Shown here: piece by piece, positions 1 through 7,389 of the stretch
How positions within the stretch are numbered: position 1 is the stretch's first letter
Layout of the letters: every line of letters starts with the position of its first letter
Assembly: GCA_017533005.1 (NCBI GenBank)
Contig: JAFXIQ010000007.1
Location: forward strand, 1 to 58,359
DNA from: Clostridia bacterium
GTDB lineage: Bacteria; Bacillota; Clostridia; Christensenellales; DTU072
Length of the DNA: 58,359 bases
Direction: 5' to 3'
Position numbers and translations under genes: made by a program
The notes under the pieces: model-generated
The model's database searches: none
The model's input: only the letters and a program-made list of their open reading frames with translations
Told to the model about the DNA's origin: nothing

Positions 1-794
1 ACCAATCCACAAATAGCACCCGAAAGAATCATAGTTCTAATAACTACCATTTTTACGTTTATACCTATGTATCTTGCAGTATTAGCGCTGTCGCCAACAA
101 CGGCAAGCTCGTATCCGTGTTTGCTGTAACGTAAATATACGAAGATAATTGCAGTAATTAGCGTTCCGAAAAGAATGATAAGCAAGTAGGGGTTTGCTAT
201 GTCGGGAAGATTACCGTATGCAAGAGGCTCTAGAACACCCGAACCACCTTTAACCCAGAGTGCAATGAAGAACGTAACAAGTCCTGATGCAATGTAGTTG
301 AGCATAAGGGTAAGAAGCGATTCGTTAGTATCAAAGAATGCTTTGCATAGAGCGGGGATAACTGCCCATATTGCACCGGCAATAGCACTCGCGAATACGG
401 AAACTAGGATAATTACGGTGTCGTCAACTTTGCCACCCATATAGAATGCACAAGCGATTGCAGCGAGACCGCCAATCAATATTTGACCGTTACCACCTAG
501 GTTCCAGAACTTCATTTTGAAAGCGGGAACGAGCGCCATAGAAACGGATAGAATGAGCGCCATTTGTTGTAGGAAAATCCAAATTTTTCTAGGCGTTCCG
601 AAACATCCGTCTATGAGAGAAGCAAAGAATGAGAATGGGTCACCCTTTGAAGCAAGTGAGCTAATAATACCACCTAGAAACAAAGAGATTAAAATTGCTC
701 CTGCATAAATACCAATCTTATAGCCGATTTTTAAATCGGTTCTTTTTACTATATGGAAAAGGGGCTCGCGTTTTGCTTTAACGTTATTACTCAT
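1..794 (-). CDS. BMP-type nucleoside ABC transporter permease (partial, runs off left edge)
   Basis: An open frame enters from the window edge and starts at an ATG (792-794) that overlaps the stop of the upstream ATPase gene in the arrangement ATGAGTAA, so the two are translationally coupled. The start reads MSNNVKAKREPLFHIVKR, a short charged cytoplasmic leader, followed by hydrophobic segments. The motif MKFWNLGGNGQILIGG at about residues 90-105 matches the conserved 'FNIG.EGQ' region of permeases of the BMP/PnrA nucleoside importer family (NupP/YufP-like). The protein would sit in the cytoplasmic membrane and pass purine nucleosides delivered by the lipoprotein at 2687-3940. The C-terminus is outside the window, as is any second permease, which these operons usually carry. 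Confidence 0.85.
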   Translation of the reverse strand, partial: MSNNVKAKREPLFHIVKRTDLKIGYKIGIYAGAILISLFLGGIISSLASKGDPFSFFASLIDGCFGTPRKIWIFLQQMALILSVSMALVPAFKMKFWNLGGNGQILIGGLAAIACAFYMGGKVDDTVIILVSVFASAIAGAIWAVIPALCKAFFDTNESLLTLMLNYIASGLVTFFIALWVKGGSGVLEPLAYGNLPDIANPYLLIILFGTLITAIIFVYLRYSKHGYELAVVGDSANTARYIGINVKMVVIRTMILSGAICGL

Positions 795-2592
795 TTGCGT
801 TATCTCCTTTGCCTTCTGTTTTTACTTTTTCTTCTTCCCATTCTTCTTCGGTGAGATGGCTGTCTTTAGCTTTGCCGTATTCTTTTATTGCGTTAACTTC
901 GGTAAGGTCGAGAGAGCCCGTCATCATAAGACCGAGTTGCTCTTTAGTAACCTTTTTCGCGTGAACTATACCCATGTTTTTACCGTGGCAAAGAACCATA
1001 ATCTTGTCGCAAAGAGCGAGCATAACGTCAAGGTCTTCACCTATGAATAGGATACCCGTACCGTTTGCTTTTTGTTCGTTAAGAATATTATAAATTGCAT
1101 AAGAAGAGTTAATATCAAGTCCACGAACGGGATATGCCGTAATAATGACGTTGGGGCCTGATTCTATTTCTCTACCAACCAATACCTTTTGAACGTTACC
1201 ACCGGAAAGACGTCTAACGGGAGTTTCTGTTGAAGGTGTTACTATTTCTAGTTTTTTAATCAATGCATCTGCATTTTTTCTTGCAGTTTTTCTATCAACG
1301 AAAGGACCTTTCTTATCGTTGTAGGTCTTAAGCATCATATTATCGGTGATAGAGAAGTTAGGTGCAAGGCCCATACCAAGTCTGTCTTCAGGAATGAAGC
1401 TCATAGAAATACCTTTATCGATAATAGCTTTAGCAGGAAGACCAACGATGCTTTCGCCCTTATGGCAAATAGCACCACTTTCTATTTTGCGTAAGCCTGC
1501 AACAGCTTCACAGAGTTCTTTTTGACCGCAACCTGCTATGCCTGCAACGCCTAAGATTTCACCGCCGCGGATATAGAAGCTAACGTCGTTTATCTTGTTA
1601 GCGCCATCGTCGCCGTTAATGGTAAGGTTACGAATTTCTAATAATGGTCTATCGAAGTCGGTTTCCGTACGTTCAATCTTAAGGTCGATTTTCTTGCCAA
1701 CCATCATTTCGGTTAGCTCTTTTTCGTTCGTAGTAGCAGTATCAACAGTGCCTACGTATTCGCCTTTACGAAGAATGGTAACTTTATCAGAAATAGCCAT
1801 AACTTCATTGAGTTTGTGCGTGATAATGATAATAGACTTGCCGTCTTCACGCATCTTTTTGAGAACTGCGAATAGTTTATCTATTTCTTGTGGCGTTAAA
1901 ACTGCCGTAGGTTCGTCAAGAATGAGAATTTCTGCACCACGATAGAGTACTTTTATAATTTCGACAGTCTGTTTTTCACTAACAGACATATCGTATATTT
2001 TCTTATTTAAATCGATTTCAAAGCCATACTTGTTAGCTACTTCTTGTAGGACTTTTGCTCTGTTGTTAGCTAAAAAGTCGAATTGGAAGAATTTGCCGAT
2101 TTTTACAAAAGGCAGAGCACAAACTTTAAGATATGTAAGTATGGTATTGCCCAGCACTTTGAAATCTATAGTTTTTGATTTCTTGCCGTTCTTTTCTACG
2201 TCTTTAATAATTTTTTCCGTAGGAAGAGTAGCGAGAATTTTTTTGGCGTTTTCTTTGATAGAATAGGGAGGCGTTTTTTCTCCGAGTAGAATATTATCTG
2301 CTGCGCTAAAAACGTCAACCAACTTAAAGTGTTGGTGAATCATACCTATTTTATGGTTGAAAGCGTCTTGAGGTGAAGTTATATGCGTTTTCTTTCCGTC
2401 TATAAAGATTTCACCTTCATCGGGGTAATAAATGCCCGAAATCATGTTCATAAGAGTGGTTTTACCGCTACCGTTTTCGCCGAGTAAAGAAAGGATTTCA
2501 CCTTTTTCTAGCACGAGATTTACGTTTTTGTTAGCGACGACCGTTCCGAACGTTTTCGTAATGTTTTTTAGTTCAAGAGCAACGTTGTTCAC
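787..2592 (-). CDS. Nucleoside ABC transporter, double-domain ATPase (BMP family)
   Basis: A 601-residue protein with two fused nucleotide-binding domains, as in sugar/nucleoside importers (NupO/YufO-like). NBD1 shows Walker A GENGSGKTT (about 38-46), Q-loop Q87, a degenerate signature MSVSEKQ (202-208) and Walker B ILILDEPTA (222-230). NBD2 has the weak Walker A typical of the family (GIAGCGQKE) and a signature LSGGNVQK. The family is normally about 510 residues; the excess is a lysine-rich insertion at about 107-175 between the Q-loop and signature of NBD1. The start codon is GTG, eight bases after GGAG. It lies downstream of xpt and the binding lipoprotein and overlaps the permease start by eight bases, so it powers the same importer. 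Confidence 0.92.
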   Translation of the reverse strand: MNNVALELKNITKTFGTVVANKNVNLVLEKGEILSLLGENGSGKTTLMNMISGIYYPDEGEIFIDGKKTHITSPQDAFNHKIGMIHQHFKLVDVFSAADNILLGEKTPPYSIKENAKKILATLPTEKIIKDVEKNGKKSKTIDFKVLGNTILTYLKVCALPFVKIGKFFQFDFLANNRAKVLQEVANKYGFEIDLNKKIYDMSVSEKQTVEIIKVLYRGAEILILDEPTAVLTPQEIDKLFAVLKKMREDGKSIIIITHKLNEVMAISDKVTILRKGEYVGTVDTATTNEKELTEMMVGKKIDLKIERTETDFDRPLLEIRNLTINGDDGANKINDVSFYIRGGEILGVAGIAGCGQKELCEAVAGLRKIESGAICHKGESIVGLPAKAIIDKGISMSFIPEDRLGMGLAPNFSITDNMMLKTYNDKKGPFVDRKTARKNADALIKKLEIVTPSTETPVRRLSGGNVQKVLVGREIESGPNVIITAYPVRGLDINSSYAIYNILNEQKANGTGILFIGEDLDVMLALCDKIMVLCHGKNMGIVHAKKVTKEQLGLMMTGSLDLTEVNAIKEYGKAKDSHLTEEEWEEEKVKTEGKGDNANE

Positions 2593-2629
2593 AATAGTTT
2601 CTCCGTTAATAAATGGTGTTTAAGTGGAT

Positions 2630-2655
2630 AGGGCGGAGTGATAACGCTCCGCCCT
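2630..2655 (-). other. Intercistronic stem-loop between binding-protein and ATPase genes
   Basis: An inverted repeat with arms AGGGCGGAG / CTCCGCCCT (9 bp, 8-nt loop) lies between the lipoprotein stop and the ATPase start. No U-tract follows it on the minus strand, so it is not a classical terminator. Such stems after binding-protein genes often stabilise the upstream mRNA or reduce read-through, giving more binding protein than ATPase. That role is inferred. Confidence 0.6.
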
Positions 2656-2686
2656 ACAAGCTTTTATTTAATTTGTTTTACTTCTA

Positions 2687-3940
2687 TTATGCGATGATAG
2701 AGATGCCGTCGATAATGATGTCGAAGTAAGGAGCTGAACGCTTTGAAGATTCGGTGAAGATACCGTTTTCGATAGCGTTGGTTTCGCCTGCGTAGTCGCC
2801 TAGGTCGATGATGTCAGCATTGTAAGCAGTAAGTTTGCCTGTTTCTGCGTCCATGGTGATGTTGTTATAAGTGTCGGCAGCTTTAGCGTTTCTTACGGTG
2901 AAGTTAGCTGTGTCGAAAACTTTGAGTTCGCCACTGATAAGTTTAGCTTTAACTTCGTCTAGTTTAGCTTGTGTGCCAGCTGCAGCAGCTTGACCAAGAG
3001 CTGTGATTTGAACAGAACCGGTTGAAAGAGTACCAGTGTAATCTTTAACGATTTCTTTGCCGTTCATAACGCAGTCGAGCATATATTCGAAGTAAGGTTG
3101 CCAGTTAATCTTGGAAGCAATAACGAAAGTAGATTCGGTAGATACGCCGTTGTAGAATACGTTAGGAACGTTAGCTTCTTTACATGCGGTGGGAACGCCC
3201 ATTGAGTCAGCGTGACCAGAAACAAGGTTAGCACCAGCAGCGATTAGAGCTTCAGCAGCTGATTTTTCACCAGCTTCGTCGTACCAAGAGTTGGTGTATT
3301 TAACTTTCATTGTTACGTTAGGAACGATGCTCTTAACGCCAAGATAGAAAGAGGTGTAACCAGAAATAACTTCTGCATAGGGCCATGCGCCTACGTAACC
3401 GATAGTAGCTTCTGCATCGGTGATGTCATCGCCATACATTTCTTTTAGTTTTAGACCAGCAGCAACACCAGCTAGGTATCTACCTTCGTAGATAGATGCG
3501 AAAGCATTGTGGAAGTTAGCAGGGGTGTCGTTAGCTGCGTCAGCATCAAGAGAAAGGCTAGCACCAGTACCAGTAGCGTGGCAGAATTGAACGTTTGAGA
3601 ATTCTTTTGCAGCCTTAATCATGTTAGCTTGGTGACCGAAAGAGTCAGCAAATACTACCTTATAACCAGCATCAGCGAATTGAGCAGCTTTTTCGTAGCA
3701 GTCATTGCCTTCTTCAGGAATGTCAACAACGATGGTGTATTGGTTTTCGGTTAGACCTTTTGCTTCACAAGCAGCTTTGAAAGCGTCGATGAAGTTTTTG
3801 TCGTAAGAAGAGTTGTCACCGTGCAAGCAGATAAGAGCTGCGATAGGTTCTTCTTTATCGTTACATGCAGCTAAACTAGCGCAAACACCAACTAGCATAG
3901 CAAGAACTAGAACGATTGCCAAGATTTTACTAATTTTCAT
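2687..3940 (-). CDS. BMP/PnrA-family nucleoside-binding lipoprotein
   Basis: A 417-residue exported lipoprotein: signal peptide MKISKILAIVLVLAMLVGVC and lipobox SLAAC with Cys26 as the lipidated residue, followed by an acidic linker. The body resembles PnrA/Med/BMP periplasmic-binding-like proteins: PIAALICLHGDNSSYDKNF near the N-terminus, the FADSFGHQANM segment, EGRYLAGVAAGLKLK and the GYVGAWPYAEVISGY loop. This family binds purine nucleosides and delivers them to the ABC importer encoded downstream. AGGAGG-like GGAGG lies six to seven bases before the ATG. The gene follows xpt by 49 bases with no terminator, so they probably share a transcript. Confidence 0.92.
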   Translation of the reverse strand: MKISKILAIVLVLAMLVGVCASLAACNDKEEPIAALICLHGDNSSYDKNFIDAFKAACEAKGLTENQYTIVVDIPEEGNDCYEKAAQFADAGYKVVFADSFGHQANMIKAAKEFSNVQFCHATGTGASLSLDADAANDTPANFHNAFASIYEGRYLAGVAAGLKLKEMYGDDITDAEATIGYVGAWPYAEVISGYTSFYLGVKSIVPNVTMKVKYTNSWYDEAGEKSAAEALIAAGANLVSGHADSMGVPTACKEANVPNVFYNGVSTESTFVIASKINWQPYFEYMLDCVMNGKEIVKDYTGTLSTGSVQITALGQAAAAGTQAKLDEVKAKLISGELKVFDTANFTVRNAKAADTYNNITMDAETGKLTAYNADIIDLGDYAGETNAIENGIFTESSKRSAPYFDIIIDGISIIA

Positions 3941-3989
3941 TTTTCAACCTCCGTTAAATTTTTATATTTTTTAATGAAAATCAAATTAA

Positions 3990-4562
3990 TTAACGAATAA
4001 AGGTAAGGCTGTCGTCAGTCATAGACGCAATCCTTGCCAAAGATTCGATTCTAACACCCTTTTCGCGTAGCTCGTCGCCACCCTTTTGGAATGCTTTTTC
4101 TATAGCGATACCACAACCTACGAGAGTAGCACCGCTTTGGTTAACAAGGTCGATTAAACCGATAAGAGCCTTGCCGTTAGCAAGGAAGTCGTCGATAATT
4201 AATATTCTATCGCCCTCGTTTAAATAGTCTTTAGAACAAACAATGTCATACTCCCTGCCGTGGGTGAATGACATTGTTTTAGTGTGGTATAAATTTTTTC
4301 CGATATTCTTCGATTGAGATTTTTTTGCAAAAACCATAGGCACTTTGAGTGCTAGGGCAGCAAAACTCGCAATTGCGATGCCTGATGCTTCTATGGTAAG
4401 GATTTTCGTTACGTTATCGCCTGCGTAAAGTCTACGGAATTCTTCACCCATAGCGACTAGCAAGTCTATATCAACTTGATGGTTTAAAAAACTATCGACT
4501 TTAAGAATGTTATCTGGGAAGACTTTGCCTTCCTTTAATATTCTATCTTCTAATAGCTGCAA
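3990..4562 (-). CDS. xpt: Xanthine phosphoribosyltransferase
   Basis: A 190-residue type I phosphoribosyltransferase that converts xanthine (and guanine less well) with PRPP to XMP in the cytosol. The opening MQLLEDRILKEGKV, the LKVDSFLNHQVD segment and the PRPP-binding loop ILIIDDFLANGKA (about 119-131) are characteristic of Xpt; length is normal. The start codon is TTG, nine bases after AAGGAAGGG; no better in-frame start is seen. It is the first gene of a probable operon with a nucleoside importer, which fits purine salvage. Clostridial xpt genes are often under a guanine riboswitch, but none of the conserved riboswitch core is recognisable upstream. Confidence 0.93.
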   Translation of the reverse strand: MQLLEDRILKEGKVFPDNILKVDSFLNHQVDIDLLVAMGEEFRRLYAGDNVTKILTIEASGIAIASFAALALKVPMVFAKKSQSKNIGKNLYHTKTMSFTHGREYDIVCSKDYLNEGDRILIIDDFLANGKALIGLIDLVNQSGATLVGCGIAIEKAFQKGGDELREKGVRIESLARIASMTDDSLTFIR

Positions 4563-4599
4563 CGGTATATCCCTTCCTTAAGCCTTATGATGTTATTAT

Positions 4600-4627
4600 T
4601 GTATAAAATTGTCGAATTATAAGTCAA
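4600..4627 (-). promoter_or_regulatory. Probable promoter of the xpt operon, with a 0A-box-like heptamer in the spacer
   Basis: On the minus strand a -35 TTGACT (4622-4627) is separated by 16 bases from a -10 TATACA (4600-4605). The spacer contains TTCGACA (plus-strand TGTCGAA, 4610-4616), an exact match to the Spo0A box. A seven-base match is expected several times by chance in a window this size, so the regulatory meaning is only suggestive. Confidence 0.55.
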
Positions 4628-4734
4628 GCAAAATGGGGGTATAAACAAGGAATTTTCTACCATTTTTTAGAAATTCTCGAGAGAAGATATATATTTATAT
4701 ATATTTTCGGTGTTAAAGGCAGAAAATCCTTATG

Positions 4735-5673
4735 TTAGGCCCCTATAAAAACGTTTAAATTTCTTAAATTAGCGTCCTTGATTTTGTCTTGGATACTGTA
4801 CGCGTGGGTGTCCATATTATTACAAGTAGCCATAGTAAGCCCTTGATTATGATATTCATCTATGATAAGCCTACAAATATCCTCGATAATTTCTAATTTC
4901 CCTTGAACTTCGGTATCCGAATTTCCGGTTTCGGTCAAAAAAGTCAAGGGTGCTTCAAGCTCGGATAGTATAGGTAGTTCGCGAAGTCCACGATATACCC
5001 ACTTGTAAAATGGCTCGAAAGTATTATTTAGTAGGTAAACAATGGAAATCACGTGTCTAACGAATTCGTTAATCGCGAGCTGTGCAGAGCCGTTTTCGCC
5101 GTGGGCTAAACTTCTAGCATAATTGTATTGTCCGGATTGATTGCAAAGTATGGAGTGTGCGGCGATTTTTTTGAGCCTAACGTCTTCAGGATATCCCGAA
5201 GAAAGATATTCACGCATTTTCGTGAACTCGCCCAAGTTGTCAATAAAAACCTTGCCACAAGTAGCTGTTTTTAGATAGTGTGACGGAATATTGAGCCAAG
5301 TATCTACGGATAGGGGAACACTAGCGGTGCCTAGCAACCTAATGTAAAAATCATCTATAGAAAAAACCCCGTGTCTAGGCCCGTCGGCAGGCGCGACGGC
5401 AAGACGTTTAATCCCCATAAATTCTTTGGGAAGCTTGGAATAGGCGCGAGAGAGCTTAAATTCGTATTTTTTATAATCTTCAGCAGTTAGCCAAATGCAA
5501 AATCCCGGCTCGAAATCGTGGTCGCGAGAAATCTCGTCATCGTAGCCGAGAAGCTCACTGCCTTGACCTACGACACCGATTGCCATTCTAGGAAAAAGCT
5601 CCGAGAATTCGCTCTCGAGCATAGGTAGACCATATTCGTAAAAGTATTTTTCACAGAGTTCAATTCCTTTCAT
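4735..5673 (-). CDS. DUF4037 nucleotidyltransferase-like protein
   Basis: A 312-residue protein matching what I know of DUF4037 proteins. The N-terminal IGVVGQGSELLGYDDEISRDHDFEPGF region carries the G-S...D-D pattern of minimal nucleotidyltransferases, here GSE with SRDHDFEP as the likely metal-binding acidic cluster. The rest is helical and of unknown role; the substrate cannot be deduced. AAGGAG lies five bases before the ATG. The start overlaps the 3' end of the TPR gene by 14 bases, so the pair is coupled and the products probably act together. No strong terminator was found after the stop. Confidence 0.75.
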   Translation of the reverse strand: MKGIELCEKYFYEYGLPMLESEFSELFPRMAIGVVGQGSELLGYDDEISRDHDFEPGFCIWLTAEDYKKYEFKLSRAYSKLPKEFMGIKRLAVAPADGPRHGVFSIDDFYIRLLGTASVPLSVDTWLNIPSHYLKTATCGKVFIDNLGEFTKMREYLSSGYPEDVRLKKIAAHSILCNQSGQYNYARSLAHGENGSAQLAINEFVRHVISIVYLLNNTFEPFYKWVYRGLRELPILSELEAPLTFLTETGNSDTEVQGKLEIIEDICRLIIDEYHNQGLTMATCNNMDTHAYSIQDKIKDANLRNLNVFIGA

Positions 5674-6472
5674 AAATACTCCTTGCGCGAAGTCTTAATT
5701 GGTCGGCGTATTCGTTACGTCCGAGCTTTTCGAAAGCAGGAGCCGATTTCTCGCATACGAAAGCATAATAGCCGTCCGTAAGTGTTTCATTCTCTAGAAC
5801 GTCGCGAGCTAGGTCGAGAAACATCGATACATTTTCGTCGTCGTTATCTATCGCGAAATACAATTCTGCCAAATTCAAATAACTAACCACTTTGTCGATA
5901 TCGCTCGCATAATCAAGCGCCTTAAAAAAGTAGGTTTCAGCACCTTGAATGTCGCTGATTTCTGCAAGAGCGAGCGCGTAGTTATTGTATAATCCACCGA
6001 ATCTTACGTCGTCTTCCATAAGGTTCTCGGTATAAGTTTTCAATACGCGTTCATATACACCAACAGCGCCGTTTGGGTTTCCAAAAGCCTTTAAATTGGT
6101 AGCCACGTTAAGAAGTATGGTTGCTCCTGCGATTGTGTCAGACAAATGCAATTCATCAATAAGAGTGTATACGCGAGAAATAACGTCAGCGCTTTTTTTT
6201 GAGTTGTTGGTTTTTCTATAATAGCCGATAAACTCGTTAAGAATGGACAACTCGCCTTGCTTATCGTCGAGCTTCTTTGCTTCTTCTAGCCAATAGTTTA
6301 ATAGTTTTTCTGCGCCCGATAAATCGTTGGTAGCAAACGTACTATCGAGCTTTTCGATTATTCTTTCGATAGGGACACGTTCTTTTTCCGCGAGTTCGGG
6401 ATAATAGAAATTCTTACCGCTTTTTAACGAGCAACATTGTGGCTCGGCATAGTCGAATTTGTCAATACTCAT
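5660..6472 (-). CDS. Tetratricopeptide-repeat protein
   Basis: A 270-residue cytosolic, helical protein. Residues about 35-260 read as TPR-like helix pairs (for example GAVGVYERVLKTYTENL and GAETYFFKALDYASDIDKVVSYLNLAELYF). No signal peptide or membrane segment. The N-terminal ~30 residues include a Cys-Cys (PQCCSLKSGK) of unknown significance. It is followed, with a 14-base overlap, by the DUF4037 gene. A GGAG lies six bases before the ATG, immediately after the U-tract of the terminator of the preceding lipoprotein gene, so expression needs either read-through or a promoter inside that gene. A scaffold or adaptor role is likely but inferred. Confidence 0.75.
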   Translation of the reverse strand: MSIDKFDYAEPQCCSLKSGKNFYYPELAEKERVPIERIIEKLDSTFATNDLSGAEKLLNYWLEEAKKLDDKQGELSILNEFIGYYRKTNNSKKSADVISRVYTLIDELHLSDTIAGATILLNVATNLKAFGNPNGAVGVYERVLKTYTENLMEDDVRFGGLYNNYALALAEISDIQGAETYFFKALDYASDIDKVVSYLNLAELYFAIDNDDENVSMFLDLARDVLENETLTDGYYAFVCEKSAPAFEKLGRNEYADQLRLRARSIYERN

Positions 6473-6481
6473 ATTAGCTCC

Positions 6482-6519
6482 AAAAAATAAAAGGGCACGT
6501 TGCTCGCAACATGCCCTTT
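6482..6519 (-). terminator. Rho-independent terminator after the 6532-7389 lipoprotein gene
   Basis: On the minus strand, arms AAAGGGCATGTT / AACGTGCCCTTT (one G-U pair) enclose a 6-base loop and run into TATTTTTTG. The U-tract abuts the ribosome-binding site of the next gene. Confidence 0.85.
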
Positions 6520-6531
6520 GCTGATAATGTG

Positions 6532-7389
6532 TTAGTTTTTGTGTGGAACGGTGAATTTAGGGCCGGTGTAAACTATTTCTAGTTTATAGCTTTCGTATTC
6601 GAGAGCAAGGATTCCGGAAGTATTTGATTCGCCGGCTTTGGGGTCGTGTTGATAAACGGTAATTGCAGAAACACGTTCGTAAGCCATTTCTATGGTTAGA
6701 TATTTACCTTTTAGAACGCTGTCTTTACCGTTTTGTTCGTAGTATCTGTTGCAGTAAGCGTCGCTCATTTTGCAGGTAATAGTAGTAACGTTACCTTTTT
6801 TCTCAACGCCACCGTTTTCATATTCTTCGATAAGCAAGTCTTCGCGCTTGAGAGATTTGAGTTCAGCGAGCTTGGTTTCTAGAGTATAAGGAGTGAACTC
6901 TCCACTATTTAATATGAAGTCTTTAGCCGTGTTATCGGTAACGGTATATTTGTCTTCGCCGGTTAGTGCAGTTTGTCTGTTTAAATCACCACGAATTGCG
7001 AGTTTGTTGCTACCGTCTTCTGCGCGACCACAGAAAAGTTCGTAAACGGATTTGCCGTCGTAGTTTTTAGTTACGCGAACTTTTAGGTCTTTATAATCGT
7101 ATTCAGCGTTACTGTTTTTTTCGAAGTTGTAGTCTTTGTCAATGGAGCAAAGTACGTTAACGGTAGTGGTTTCTACTAGGTTGGTAACGCGATTAGGAAC
7201 GGGAGTTGCGTAACTTTCTTTGTAGTAGAAAATGTGCGCGTTATCGTCGTTCAAAGTAGTTTCAATAGCTTTTTGAAGAGCGTCGTAGCCTTCGTCACCA
7301 CTTAAGTTTTGGCAACCCGTTAGTAAAGAAGCTATAAGAATAATCGATAATAAGGTGGAAATTATAACAAATTTAGTAACTTTTTTCAT
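6532..7389 (-). CDS. Small lipoprotein of unknown function
   Basis: A 285-residue predicted lipoprotein: signal peptide MKKVTKFVIISTLLSIILI and lipobox SLLTGC with Cys26. The mature part is a beta-rich, charged domain with no motif I can name; the alternation of short strands resembles extracellular lipoproteins of the LppX/LolA-like fold, but this is only an impression. Its start codon shares one base with the stop of the transporter gene upstream (TAATG), so it is translated after the symporter and may act with it at the membrane. A strong terminator follows. Confidence 0.75.
   Translation of the reverse strand: MKKVTKFVIISTLLSIILIASLLTGCQNLSGDEGYDALQKAIETTLNDDNAHIFYYKESYATPVPNRVTNLVETTTVNVLCSIDKDYNFEKNSNAEYDYKDLKVRVTKNYDGKSVYELFCGRAEDGSNKLAIRGDLNRQTALTGEDKYTVTDNTAKDFILNSGEFTPYTLETKLAELKSLKREDLLIEEYENGGVEKKGNVTTITCKMSDAYCNRYYEQNGKDSVLKGKYLTIEMAYERVSAITVYQHDPKAGESNTSGILALEYESYKLEIVYTGPKFTVPHKN

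Noticed and set aside
4681..4710. AT-rich alternating stretch after the DUF4037 gene as an origin or attachment site
   Set aside because: Short simple AT alternation with no repeats, integrase or replication gene nearby.
4563..4740. Guanine/purine riboswitch upstream of xpt
   Set aside because: The conserved purine-aptamer core (the two kissing-loop segments and flanking junction bases) was not found on the minus strand in this interval.
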